From positions 76,692-140,691 of the forward strand of contig CAWHFP010000023.1 in NCBI GenBank assembly GCA_963828445.1: 64,000 nucleotides of DNA, in the 5' to 3' direction. The stretch's first letter is position 1. Every line of letters begins with the position of its first letter. The translations under genes and the position numbers were made by a program. Source of the stretch: Bog-532 sp963828445. GTDB lineage: Bacteria; Actinomycetota; Actinomycetes; Streptosporangiales; Streptosporangiaceae. The notes beneath the pieces were generated by a model. That model saw only the letters and a list, made by a program, of their open reading frames with translations. It searched no databases and was not told where the DNA came from. Positions 40,747 to 49,370 of this stretch are shown piece by piece.

Positions 40747-41235
40747 ATGTCAATCACGGACGACCTGCTGGCCAACAACGAGCGCTACGCGGCCGGATTC
40801 AACGGCCCGTTGCCGATGCCGCCCGCGGCCCACCTGGCCGTGGTGGCCTGCATGGACGCGCGGCTGAACGTGTACGCGCTGCTGGGCCTGGACGAGGGCC
40901 AGGCCCATGTGATCCGTAACGCCGGCGGGGTCATCACCTCCGGCGAGATCCGGTCCCTGGCCATCAGCCAGCGGCTGCTGGGCACGACCGAGATCATCCT
41001 CATCCACCACACCGACTGCGGCATGCTCACGTTCACCGACGACGACTTCAAGGCCAGCATCCAGAAGGACACCGGCATCAAGCCGGACTGGGCCGCCGAG
41101 GCCTTCGCCGACCTGGACGAGGACGTGCGCCAGTCCATCGCCCGGATCAAGGTCAGCCCGTTCATCCCGCACAAGGAATCGGTGCGGGGCTTCGTGTTCG
41201 ACGTCGGCACCGGCAAGCTCCGCGAGGTCAAATAA
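40747..41235 (+). CDS. Beta-class carbonic anhydrase (D-clade-like)
   Basis: A 162-residue beta-class carbonic anhydrase. Zinc ligands are C35, H88 and C91 (VACMDARL and HHTDCGM) and the D37-R39 dyad is intact. The short form, with a HVIRNAGGVIT segment, resembles the Rv1284-like D clade, which also includes carbonyl sulfide hydrolase. It could hydrate CO2 or act on a COS or CS2-like substrate. The position after a methanethiol oxidase makes a sulfur-gas role worth testing, but CO2 hydration is the default. The ATG at 40747 starts the conserved region. A terminator stem follows. Confidence 0.88.
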   Translation: MSITDDLLANNERYAAGFNGPLPMPPAAHLAVVACMDARLNVYALLGLDEGQAHVIRNAGGVITSGEIRSLAISQRLLGTTEIILIHHTDCGMLTFTDDDFKASIQKDTGIKPDWAAEAFADLDEDVRQSIARIKVSPFIPHKESVRGFVFDVGTGKLREVK

Positions 41236-41252
41236 CCGCTACTGATCGGCGC

Positions 41253-41285
41253 GACGGCCGCTGCCCGGCTCGGGCGGCGGCCGTC
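41253..41285. terminator. Terminator hairpin after the carbonic anhydrase gene
   Basis: A 15-bp stem (41253-41267 with 41271-41285, one G-U pair) and 3-base loop. It lies only 19 bases before the next GTG, so it may also attenuate the glycosyltransferase-like gene. Confidence 0.7.
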
Positions 41286-41304
41286 CGCGTTAGCCTCAGC
41301 AACT

Positions 41305-43077
41305 GTGACCGCCGTTCCCGCCACGACGTCCAGCGAAGGCGTCGGGGGCCGCCCGCCCGGCGGTGACCGGCGGGCCCTGGTCTTCACCGCGGTCTACTAC
41401 GCGCTGGCCGCGATCGCGCTCACGCTCTGGCTGTGGCAGCATCCGGGCACCGGCACGGTGGCGGGCAATCCCAACGACGCCGACCAGTTCGCCTGGTTCT
41501 TCCGCTACGACGCGGCCGCGCTGGCCCACGGGCACCTGCCGGCCCTGGTCACCACCGCGCTGAACGCCCCGCGGGGCGTGAACGTCATGTGGAACACGTT
41601 CATGCTGCTGCCCGGGGTGCTGCTGACCCCGGTGACGCTGCTGGCCGGGCCCCAGGCCAGCCTCAACGTGCTGATGACGGTGGGCTTCGCGGGCAGCGCG
41701 CTGGCCATGTTCGTGGTGCTGCGGCGGTGGCAGGTGCGGGTGCCCGCGGCGGCGGTGGGGGGCGCCCTGTACGGATTCTCCCCGGCCCTGGTGCACTCGG
41801 CGGTGGGCCACTACGACCTGATGTTCGCGGTGCTGCCCCCGCTCATCGTCGACGTGGCCATCCGGATGGCCACCGGCTGGCTCGGCCCGGTGCGCGGTGG
41901 CCTGTGGCTGGGGCTGCTGGCCGCCGCGCAGCTGCTGACCGCGGAGGAGCTGCTGCTCGACACGGCCATCGCCATCGCCCTGGTCGGCGTGGTACTGGCC
42001 CTGAGCCGGCCCCGGGACGTGCTGCCCCGGGCCCGGGACACGCTGACCGGCCTGGGCGTGGCCGCGGTCCCGGTGCTGGTCCTGTGCGGCTACCCGCTCC
42101 TGGTCCAGTTCTTCGGGCCGCTGCACCAGCACGGCAGCGCGTTCGCCCCGGACTACTTCAAGACCGGCCTGAGCGGCTTCGTGACCCCGTCCCAGCTGAT
42201 GCTGTTCCACACCGCGGGCAGCGCCGCGGCCGCCGCCCACTACCAGGCCGGGGAACCCGAATACCTGGCCTACCTGGGCTGGCCGCTGCTGCTGGCCCTG
42301 GCCGTGATCGCGGTGACCTGCTGGCGCTACCTGGGCGTCCGGGCCGCCGCGGTCACGTTCGCGGTGCTGGAGATCTTCTCCCTGGGCGGCACGCTGATGA
42401 CCGGCGGCACCGCCCATGGCGGCATCCTGCTGCCCTGGCACTGGCTGGGATCGCTGCCGCTGCTGGACGCGGTGCTGCCGGACCGGTTCCCGATCCTGGC
42501 CGACGGGTTCGCCGCCGCGCTGCTGGCCTTCGGGGCCGACCTGTTCCGCGACCGGCCCTGGGCCACCCGGCGGCCCTGGGGACCGGCCCTGGTCACCGCG
42601 GTGGCGGCGCTGGTGGTGCTGCCGATCGTGCCCCGGCCGCTGCCGGTGGCGGCGGCTGCGCCGGTCCCGTCCGGCTGGTCGGCCACCCTGGACGCGCTGC
42701 ACCTGCCCGCCGAGGCCCGGGTCCTGGTGGTGCCGATCCCGTCGGCCACGTTCACCGAGCCGATGCGCTGGCAGGCCGACTCCGGCCACGACATCGGCCT
42801 CATCGGCGGCTACTTCACCGGCCCGGGCCCGCGCGGCCAGGCCTACATCGACGGCGGCCTGTTCCCCCCGACGGCCCTGTACCTGAACGTGCTGTGGGCC
42901 GGCGGCCCGGTCCTCAAGGCGCCGCTCCGGGCCCAGGTGCTGAGCCAGCTGGCCCAGTGGAACCCGGCCGCGGTGGTGGCCGTCACCGGCCCCGGCACAC
43001 GACTGGGCAAGTACCTGACCGGCCTGTTCGGCCCGCCCACCCTGCGCCACGGCACCCTCATAGCCTGGAAACGCTAG
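41305..43077 (+). CDS. Polytopic membrane protein, GT-C glycosyltransferase-like
   Basis: A 590-residue integral membrane protein with about ten to twelve hydrophobic helices between residues 28 and 440, then a soluble periplasmic domain (VPSGWSATLDALHLPAEARVLVVPIPSATFTEPMRW). An acidic motif near the first extracytoplasmic loop (NPNDADQFAWFFRYDAAALAHG) resembles the catalytic Asp of GT-C lipid-phosphate-sugar transferases. I therefore suggest a GT-C enzyme, but no family was confirmed. It starts with GTG at 41305. It is nine bases from the GT2 gene, so both may make the same envelope glycan or glycolipid. Confidence 0.62.
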   Translation: MTAVPATTSSEGVGGRPPGGDRRALVFTAVYYALAAIALTLWLWQHPGTGTVAGNPNDADQFAWFFRYDAAALAHGHLPALVTTALNAPRGVNVMWNTFMLLPGVLLTPVTLLAGPQASLNVLMTVGFAGSALAMFVVLRRWQVRVPAAAVGGALYGFSPALVHSAVGHYDLMFAVLPPLIVDVAIRMATGWLGPVRGGLWLGLLAAAQLLTAEELLLDTAIAIALVGVVLALSRPRDVLPRARDTLTGLGVAAVPVLVLCGYPLLVQFFGPLHQHGSAFAPDYFKTGLSGFVTPSQLMLFHTAGSAAAAAHYQAGEPEYLAYLGWPLLLALAVIAVTCWRYLGVRAAAVTFAVLEIFSLGGTLMTGGTAHGGILLPWHWLGSLPLLDAVLPDRFPILADGFAAALLAFGADLFRDRPWATRRPWGPALVTAVAALVVLPIVPRPLPVAAAAPVPSGWSATLDALHLPAEARVLVVPIPSATFTEPMRWQADSGHDIGLIGGYFTGPGPRGQAYIDGGLFPPTALYLNVLWAGGPVLKAPLRAQVLSQLAQWNPAAVVAVTGPGTRLGKYLTGLFGPPTLRHGTLIAWKR

Positions 43078-43086
43078 CCTCGGCCT

Positions 43087-44295
43087 GTGCTTGTCCTTGG
43101 AATCGTGGCCGGGCTGGCCGCCGTGGCCTGGGTCGTGCTGCTGGCCGGGCACGGCGGGTTCTGGCGGACCAGCCAGCGTCTGCCCGCCGTGGGTGCCGAG
43201 CCGGCCGACTGGCCCGCGGTGATCGCGGTGGTGCCCGCCCGCGACGAGGCCGCGGTGCTGCCCGAGTCCCTGCCCACCCTGCTGGCCCAGGACTACCCGG
43301 GCCGGTTCGTGGTGACGCTGGTCGACGACGCCAGCACCGACGGCACCGGCCAGGTCGCCCGCGAGCTGGGCCTGGGCGCTCGCCACCCGCTGCGGGTGGT
43401 GGCCGGCCAGGCCAAGCCGCCGGGCTGGGCGGGCAAGCCCTGGGCCATGGCGCAGGGCGTGGCCGCGATCGCCGACGACGCCGCCGCCTACGTGCTGTTC
43501 ACCGACGCCGACATCGCCTGGTCCCCGGGCGCCCTGCGGGCCCTGGTCACCGCGGCCGAGGCCGACGACCGGGTGCTGGTCTCCCAGATGGTGCGGCTGC
43601 GGACCCGGACCGGCTGGGAGAAGGCCATCATCCCGGCCTTCGTCTACTTCTTCGCCCAGCTGTACCCGTTCCGCTGGGTCAACCGGCCCCGGGGGCGGAC
43701 CGCGGCCGCGGCCGGCGGCTGCATGCTGGTCCGGCGGGACGCGCTGGCCGCCGGGGGCGGCATCGAGCCGATCCGGGACGCCCTCATCGACGACGTGGCC
43801 CTGGGCACGCTGCTCAAGCGGCAGGGCCGGACCTGGCTCGGGCTGACCACCGCGATCCGCAGCGTCCGGCCCTACCACGGGCTCACCGACCTGTGGCAGA
43901 TGGTGGCCCGCTCGGCCTACACCCAGCTGCGCTACTCGCCGCTGCTGCTGGCCGGGACCCTCATCGGCCTGGCCTGGCTGTACGCGCTGCCCCCGGCCAC
44001 CGCGCTGGCCGGGCTGATCGCGCTGGCCGCCGGGGGCACCGGGACCGCCCCGGTGCTGTGCGCCGCGGCCGGGCTGGCCGGCTGGGCGGTCATGGCCGCG
44101 ACCTTCCTGCCCATGCTCCGGCTGTACCGGCTGTCGCCGCTGCGGGCCCCGCTGCTGCCCGGCATCGCGCTGGTGTACGCGGCCATGACCGCGGACTCGG
44201 CCCGGCGCCACTACGCCGGCCACGGCGGCGCGTGGAAGGGCCGGGTGGAAATCCGGGAAAAGCCCGAGCCACGAGAAGAAGCACGCAGAAGTTAA
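43087..44295 (+). CDS. GT2 glycosyltransferase, hopanoid-associated HpnB-like
   Basis: A 402-residue GT2 enzyme. After an N-terminal membrane helix come VVPARDEAAVLPESLPTLL, VTLVDDASTDGTGQVAREL, VLFTDADIAWSPGALRALV (DxD) and RDALIDDVALGTLLKRQ (general base ED-like DD). The stretch PAFVYFFAQLYPFRWVNRP, with AAAAGGCMLVRRDALAAGGGI, closely matches the hopene-associated HpnB family. Four C-terminal hydrophobic helices anchor it. Hopanoid relation is by family resemblance. No hopanoid cyclase gene is in the window. Start GTG at 43087. Confidence 0.8.
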   Translation: MLVLGIVAGLAAVAWVVLLAGHGGFWRTSQRLPAVGAEPADWPAVIAVVPARDEAAVLPESLPTLLAQDYPGRFVVTLVDDASTDGTGQVARELGLGARHPLRVVAGQAKPPGWAGKPWAMAQGVAAIADDAAAYVLFTDADIAWSPGALRALVTAAEADDRVLVSQMVRLRTRTGWEKAIIPAFVYFFAQLYPFRWVNRPRGRTAAAAGGCMLVRRDALAAGGGIEPIRDALIDDVALGTLLKRQGRTWLGLTTAIRSVRPYHGLTDLWQMVARSAYTQLRYSPLLLAGTLIGLAWLYALPPATALAGLIALAAGGTGTAPVLCAAAGLAGWAVMAATFLPMLRLYRLSPLRAPLLPGIALVYAAMTADSARRHYAGHGGAWKGRVEIREKPEPREEARRS

Positions 44296-44549
44296 CCACG
44301 GGACAAAGCGCACAGAATCCGGATACGGGACATGGCGGACCTGTCCGAAAAAGCCGGCCGCCGGGCCACGAATTCGGGGCCGCCGTTCGGATGTGCTATC
44401 GCCACCTGTGCTCTGTTACGACCCGATCAGGTGGAACACCCGAAATACTCGTGCTCAGATTGATGCCATTTCACTTCCGGGCAACTGGGGTTTGGTCTTT
44501 ACTATGGGCTTTATTGCTAAAGCTGCCGACCGTAATCCGGAGGTTACAG

Positions 44550-46265
44550 GTGCTGCACGGGACCGCTGCGGACCGGATTCCCCACCAGGCTCGGCACCGC
44601 AAGCCGGAGGAGCTGGCCATCGCGCCGGTGGGCGCCGAGGCGGGCCGCTCGTATGAGGACCTGTACGTCGAGCACGCTCCGGCCGCGCGGCGGGTGGCCC
44701 TGTCCATGGTGCCCCGCGACGTGGCCGACGACATCGTGGCCGAGGCCTTCACCCGGGTGCTGAGCGCGATCCGGGCCGGCGGCGGACCCGGCCTGGCCTT
44801 CCGCGCCTACCTGCTGACCGCGGTGCGCAACACCGCCAACGACTGGCTGCGGGCCAGCCGCCGCACCACCGCTGTCGGCGACGTCGAGCACGACCTGGAC
44901 GAGCAGAAGCTGCCCGAGGAGAACCTGGGCCTGGCCCGGCTGTCCCGCGGGCCCGAGGCCGAAGCCGAGGCCCGGGCCGAAGCCCGGCTGGTGGCCCAGG
45001 CCTTCGCCAAGCTGCCGACCCGCTGGCGGGCCGTGCTCTGGCAGCTGGAGGTCGAGGCCAAGGCCCCGGCCGCCATCGCCCCGATGTTCGGGCTGTCGGC
45101 CAACGGGGTGTCCGCCCTGGCCGTCCGGGCCCGCGAGGGGCTGCGCCAGGCCTACCTGGCCGAGCACGTCGGGGCCAACATCCCGGCCGCCTGCAAGGCC
45201 TACGCCGAGGCGCTCAGCGCCGACACCCGGGGCCGGCTCAGCCGCCGCCGCCAGGCCGCCGTGCACGACCACCTGGCCCAGTGCGACAGCTGCCACTCGC
45301 TGGCCGGCGAACTGACCGAGCTGAACAGCCGGCTCGGCGCCATCCTCACCCCCGTCGCCCTGGCCGCGGCGCTGGGCGCGGGCGGCCACCAGCTGCTGCC
45401 CGGCGGGGCCGCGGCCGGGGCCAAGGCCGGGCTGGGGGCCAAGCTCGGCGCGGGCACCAAGGCCGTGGTCTTCGGCCACTGGCGAGCCTGGCGGCTGCAC
45501 CCGCTGGCCCCGGTGGCCACCGCCACCGCGGGGCTGGCCGCGGCGGGCGGCATGGTCTTCGCGGTCAGCGTGTCCCCGCTGTCGCCGTTCCACAGCCAGG
45601 CCGTGGGCGAGCGCCCGGCCGCCTCGTCCGCGCAGGCCTCGGCGCCCGCCCTGTCCCCGTCGGCCACGCGGGGCTCGGCGGCCGGAGCCGCCGCCGGGGC
45701 CACGTCCGCGGCCCTGGGCGGCCGCACCCCGGCCGCGACGGCCGGCGGCGCCGCCAGCCCGACCGCGGGCGGGACCGACACCATGACGCCGTCGGGCCTG
45801 GCCGGCGGGGCCGCCGATCCGGCCACCCAGGGGGCCTCGGGGACCTCAGGGGCCTCAGGGGCCAGCCCGAGTTCGAGCAGCGGCACGGTCGGCGGCCTGG
45901 TCCAGAACGTGGGCAGCGGCCTCGGCTCCACGGTGCAGAACGTCGGCAGCGGCGCGGGCTCGGCCGTGACCGGCCTCGGCCAGGGCGTGAACGCGCTGAC
46001 CCAGGCGGTCGGCGTGACCCTGGGCACCACCACCTCCGGCCTGGGCGCCGTGGTCAGCGGGGTCACCGGCTCCCCGGCCCTGGGCAACACGGTCAGCGGC
46101 GTGGGCGGCGCGGCCAGCGGCGTGGTCCAGGGGGCCGGCGGCGCGGTCAGCGGCGTGACCGGGGCCGTGGGCGGCGCGGTGAGCGGGGCCACCGGCGCGG
46201 TCGGCAACACGGTCAGCGGGGCCACCGGCGCCGTCGGCGGCCTGCTCGGCGGCAAGAAGCCCTGA
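44550..46265 (+). CDS. Membrane-anchored ECF sigma factor with fused zinc-finger anti-sigma domain and repetitive tail
   Basis: A 571-residue protein. Sigma-2 (about 35-105, YEDLYVEHAPAARRVALSMV and VRNTANDWLRASRR) and sigma-4 (about 148-205, KLPTRWRAVLWQLEVEAKAPAAIAPMFGLSANGVSALAVRAREGLRQAY) are intact. A zinc-finger anti-sigma (ZAS) motif follows: H241-x3-C245-x2-C248. Then come a Gly/Ala segment, a membrane helix (about 321-341), and a long extracytoplasmic Ser/Ala/Gly/Val tail with short repeats (GxVSGxTGAVGxxVSG). This is the layout of the rare ECF groups whose anti-sigma domain is fused in the same chain. Start GTG at 44550 with GGAGG seven bases upstream. The open frame back to 41433 is a shadow. 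Confidence 0.85.
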   Translation: MLHGTAADRIPHQARHRKPEELAIAPVGAEAGRSYEDLYVEHAPAARRVALSMVPRDVADDIVAEAFTRVLSAIRAGGGPGLAFRAYLLTAVRNTANDWLRASRRTTAVGDVEHDLDEQKLPEENLGLARLSRGPEAEAEARAEARLVAQAFAKLPTRWRAVLWQLEVEAKAPAAIAPMFGLSANGVSALAVRAREGLRQAYLAEHVGANIPAACKAYAEALSADTRGRLSRRRQAAVHDHLAQCDSCHSLAGELTELNSRLGAILTPVALAAALGAGGHQLLPGGAAAGAKAGLGAKLGAGTKAVVFGHWRAWRLHPLAPVATATAGLAAAGGMVFAVSVSPLSPFHSQAVGERPAASSAQASAPALSPSATRGSAAGAAAGATSAALGGRTPAATAGGAASPTAGGTDTMTPSGLAGGAADPATQGASGTSGASGASPSSSSGTVGGLVQNVGSGLGSTVQNVGSGAGSAVTGLGQGVNALTQAVGVTLGTTTSGLGAVVSGVTGSPALGNTVSGVGGAASGVVQGAGGAVSGVTGAVGGAVSGATGAVGNTVSGATGAVGGLLGGKKP

Positions 46266-46357
46266 CCCGTCGCGGGTCTCCGCCTCTGGTATGTAATGGG
46301 GATGGCGCCGCGGCCAAGCCTGGCCGCGCGCCTGGATCCGCGGAGAGGAAAGAGCCG

Positions 46358-47443
46358 ATGGCGCAGAGGGTGCAGGGTGTGATCGCCCGGGAGAAGGGCG
46401 CTCCGGTCGAGATCGCCACCATCGTGGTGCCGGACCCGGGACCGGGCGAGGCTCTGGTCCAGGTGCAGGCGTGCGGGGTGTGCCACACCGACCTGCACTA
46501 CCGTCAGGGCGGCATCGGCGACGACTTCCCCTACTTCCTGGGCCACGAGGCGGCCGGCGTGGTCGAGGCCGTCGGCGACGGCGTGACCGACGTGGCCCCC
46601 GGCGACTTCGTCATCCTCAACTGGCGCGCGGTCTGCGGCCAGTGCCGGGCCTGCCGCCGGGGTGAGCCCTGGTACTGCTTCAGCACCCACAACGCGACGC
46701 AGAAGATGACGCTCGAGGACGGCACCGTGCTGTCCCCGGCCCTCGGCATCGGCGCGTTCGCCGAAAAGACGCTGGTCGCCTCCGGCCAGTGCACCAAGGT
46801 CGACCCGGCCGCCCGGCCCGAGGTGGCCGGCCTGCTGGGCTGCGGGGTGATGGCCGGGCTGGGTGCCGCCCTGAACACCGGCGCGGTCACCCGGGGTGAC
46901 TCGGTGGCCGTGATCGGCTGCGGCGGGGTCGGCGACGCCGCCGTGCTGGGGGCCAGCCTGGCCGGCGCGGCCAAGATCATCGCCGTCGACGTGGACGACC
47001 GCAAGCTGGAGTGGGCCCGCCAGTTCGGCGCCACCGACACGGTCAACTCGCGCGAGGCCGATGTGGTCGAGGCGGTCCAGGCGCTGACCGGCGGCAACGG
47101 CGCCGACGTGGTCATCGACGCGGTCGGCCGTCCCGAGACCTACAAGCAGGCCTTCTACGCCCGCGACCTGGCCGGCACCGTGGTCCTGGTGGGCGTGCCC
47201 ACCCCGGAGATGAAGCTGGAACTGCCGCTGCTGGACATGTTCGGCCGGGGCGGCAGCCTCAAGTCCTCCTGGTACGGCGACTGCCTGCCCAGCCGCGACT
47301 TCCCCATGCTGATCGACCTGCACCTCGGCGGCCGCCTGCCGCTGGAGAAGTTCGTCTCCGAGACCATCGCCGTCGGCGAGGTCGAAGCGGCGTTCAGCAA
47401 GATGGAGCGCGGCGAGGTCCTCCGCAGCGTCGTCGTTTTCTAG
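46358..47443 (+). CDS. mscR: S-(hydroxymethyl)mycothiol dehydrogenase
   Basis: A 361-residue zinc MDR enzyme. Catalytic zinc ligands C39 and C42-H43 region (ACGVCHTD) with H63-E64 (GHEA). Structural zinc from VCGQCRACRRGEPWYC. Coenzyme motif VIGCGGVGDAAV. The closing FGRGGSLKSSWYGDCLPSRDFPMLIDLHLGGRLPLEKFVSETI is the hallmark of mycothiol-dependent formaldehyde dehydrogenase (MscR), which oxidises S-hydroxymethylmycothiol to S-formylmycothiol with NAD. It shows that the organism makes mycothiol. The ATG at 46358 is preceded by GGAGAGG. It could dispose of formaldehyde from betaine and methanethiol breakdown. Confidence 0.9.
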   Translation: MAQRVQGVIAREKGAPVEIATIVVPDPGPGEALVQVQACGVCHTDLHYRQGGIGDDFPYFLGHEAAGVVEAVGDGVTDVAPGDFVILNWRAVCGQCRACRRGEPWYCFSTHNATQKMTLEDGTVLSPALGIGAFAEKTLVASGQCTKVDPAARPEVAGLLGCGVMAGLGAALNTGAVTRGDSVAVIGCGGVGDAAVLGASLAGAAKIIAVDVDDRKLEWARQFGATDTVNSREADVVEAVQALTGGNGADVVIDAVGRPETYKQAFYARDLAGTVVLVGVPTPEMKLELPLLDMFGRGGSLKSSWYGDCLPSRDFPMLIDLHLGGRLPLEKFVSETIAVGEVEAAFSKMERGEVLRSVVVF

Positions 47444-47480
47444 CAGCTACTGGTTCTAGCGGTTACTGGCTCACTCTGGC

Positions 47481-48329
47481 TCACGGCCGGGGATCCTTGA
47501 CGCCGATCTCGCGGGTGTACTCCCCGGCCAGCCAGGGGCCCAGGTCATCGAACAGCAGGGCCCGGCCGGGCTCCCACCGGGCTGGTTCGTCCGGGTCGTC
47601 GCGGGACGCCCGGCGGGCCAGCGTCACCGCCTGGCGCATCTGGCCGGCCCGGTCCGGGTAGTAGCCGCCGAACACCTCGGCCGCGCGGTCCAGGTCGCTG
47701 GTCCAGCCCGGCCAGCGCGGCATGACCAGGGTGAAGCCGGTCCGGATGACCTTGCGGGCGGCGGTGCGCAGCAGCGCGGGCCGGTCAATGCCGGGTGCGG
47801 CCAGCCGGTCCCGGGTCCGGTCCAGGTAGCGGCCGAGGTCGCCGTTGGTCTCCCGGGCCAGCTCCCGGGTCGGCCGGTACCACGGAAGCAGGCGGGCCAG
47901 GTCCTCGCCCAGCAGCGGGGTGCACAGGCAGGCCACGAAGAAGCCGAAGTCGTGGCGTTCGGCCGGGGAAAGGACCCGGGGGGCGGCTTCGACCAGCAAA
48001 CCGGCCGAGGTGATCTCCGGGTGGCGGTCGGCCAGCCACCGGCCCAGTTCTCCCGCCCGCGATTTTTCGATATCGGAAGGATCTGACCGCAACGTGATCA
48101 GGACGTCGAGGTCGCTACGGCCGGCCACCGCCGTCCCGCGGGGGATGGACCCGTACAGATAGGCACTGTGGAGGCGGCGCCGGAACTGCTGGTCCAGCCG
48201 CCGCCGGGTCTCGTCGGTGAGGGCGCGGAACTCGGGGGCGATCCGGTCCAGCGACCCTTCCCGCACGATGTGCCCGGTGGCGTTCAGGCCGCGATCGCCG
48301 GCCGCGGTCCGGAGATCGGGGGACGTCAT
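47481..48329 (-). CDS. Nucleotidyltransferase-domain protein
   Basis: A 282-residue protein with an NTase fold of the aminoglycoside adenylyltransferase/DNA pol beta type: YLYGSIPRGTAVAGRSDLDVLITL gives the G-S-x-x-R-G and D-x-D metal motif near residues 60-80. The second half is helical, with RKVIRTGFTLVMPRWPGW. It may modify small molecules or RNA. The aminoglycoside function is not implied by the fold alone. The frame opens at 48416 (GTG), but the ATG at 48329 matches the conserved core. It is divergent from the uronate dehydrogenase gene. Confidence 0.75.
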   Translation of the reverse strand: MTSPDLRTAAGDRGLNATGHIVREGSLDRIAPEFRALTDETRRRLDQQFRRRLHSAYLYGSIPRGTAVAGRSDLDVLITLRSDPSDIEKSRAGELGRWLADRHPEITSAGLLVEAAPRVLSPAERHDFGFFVACLCTPLLGEDLARLLPWYRPTRELARETNGDLGRYLDRTRDRLAAPGIDRPALLRTAARKVIRTGFTLVMPRWPGWTSDLDRAAEVFGGYYPDRAGQMRQAVTLARRASRDDPDEPARWEPGRALLFDDLGPWLAGEYTREIGVKDPRP

Positions 48330-48427
48330 GTCCTGATCCTGGTCAGGCTGGCCGCCGGCCACCAACGTATTTTTGCCTTTGCCCTGGATAGGCTGGGGCC
48401 CTTGCGTGCGGACCACGAGGAGGGTGA

Positions 48428-49228
48428 GTGCCGACCATCCTGATGACCGGCGCGGCCGGTCAGATAGGGACGATGCTGCGCGCGCGGCTGGCCGCCCCGG
48501 ACCGGACCCTGCGGCTGCTGGACATCGCCCCGCTGAAGGCCGGCCCGGGCGAGGAGGCCATCCAGGCCACCATCACCGACCTGGACGCGATGACCGCCGC
48601 CTGCCAGGGCACCGACGCCGTGATCCACCTGGGCGGCTTCGCGGGCGAGGAGCCCTGGGACGCCATCCTGGACGTCAACATCCACGGCAGCTACGTGGTG
48701 TTCGAGGCGGCCCGGCGGGCCGGGGTGAGCCGGGTCATCTACGCCTCGTCCAACCACGCGGTCGGGTTCGCGCCGCGGGCCAGCTTCCCGGTCCCGGACT
48801 ACGCCTTCCCCGAGCCCGACACCTACTACGGGGTGGCCAAGGTGGCCAGCGAGGGCTTGGCGTCCATGTACCACCACCGGTACGGGCTGGACACGATCTG
48901 CGTGCGCATTCTGACCTGCGCGGATCGCCCGCTGACGCCACGGTCGCTGTCGACCTGGCTGTCCCCGGACGACGCCGGGCGGTTGTTCGAAGCCTGCCTG
49001 ACCGCGCCCCGGCCCGGGTTCCGGGTCGTCTTCGGGGTGTCGGCCAACACCCGGGGCGGCTGGGTCTCGCTGGGGGAGGCCCGGGCCCTGGGCTACGAGC
49101 CGCAGGACGACGCCGAGGCCTACGCGGCCGAGGTGCTGGCCCGCGAAACCATCGACCCCGACGACCCGGTCTTCCGCTACCTGGGCGGGGAGTTCACCCT
49201 GCCGGAGAAGGACGTCCCGATTCCCTGA
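48428..49228 (+). CDS. NAD-dependent epimerase/dehydratase, uronate dehydrogenase-like
   Basis: A 266-residue extended SDR. Cofactor motif ILMTGAAGQIGTML (GxxGxxG) near residue 7, NIHGSYVVFEAARRAGVSRVIYASSNHAVG, and catalytic YYGVAK (Y-x3-K). The length and ASSNHAVGF segment match uronate dehydrogenases, which oxidise glucuronate or galacturonate to the aldaro-lactone. It begins with a GTG at 48428. The terminator at 49326-49363 lies 98 bases downstream, shared with the convergent MerR gene. Confidence 0.83.
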   Translation: MPTILMTGAAGQIGTMLRARLAAPDRTLRLLDIAPLKAGPGEEAIQATITDLDAMTAACQGTDAVIHLGGFAGEEPWDAILDVNIHGSYVVFEAARRAGVSRVIYASSNHAVGFAPRASFPVPDYAFPEPDTYYGVAKVASEGLASMYHHRYGLDTICVRILTCADRPLTPRSLSTWLSPDDAGRLFEACLTAPRPGFRVVFGVSANTRGGWVSLGEARALGYEPQDDAEAYAAEVLARETIDPDDPVFRYLGGEFTLPEKDVPIP

Positions 49229-49325
49229 GGCCCCGAACCTCTGAGGTCTTAAACCCCTGAGCCCCACACGCACCACGGGTCCCGCTGGCCTCACGCGCCC
49301 CGCGAATCCCGCGCGCACCACGGGT

Positions 49326-49363
49326 CCCGCAGGCCCCGGTGAGGGGTGTCCGGGGCCTGCGGG
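49326..49363. terminator. Bidirectional terminator between convergent genes
   Basis: A perfect 14-bp stem (49326-49339 with 49350-49363) with a 10-base loop lies between the uronate dehydrogenase-like gene and the MerR regulator. Upstream the short direct repeat CGCACCACGGGTCCCGC occurs twice (about 49,269 and 49,313). Confidence 0.8.
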
Positions 49364-49370
49364 AGCTGGG

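Noticed and set aside
44420..44450. GGAAC-type ECF promoter upstream of the tethered sigma factor
   Set aside because: The only downstream CGT is about 12 bases away, too close for an ECF promoter.
41433..44549. A continuous plus-strand frame of over 1000 codons leading into the sigma factor
   Set aside because: It is the shadow of the GT-C-like and HpnB-like genes in high-GC DNA. The sigma factor has its own GTG with a strong ribosome site at 44550.
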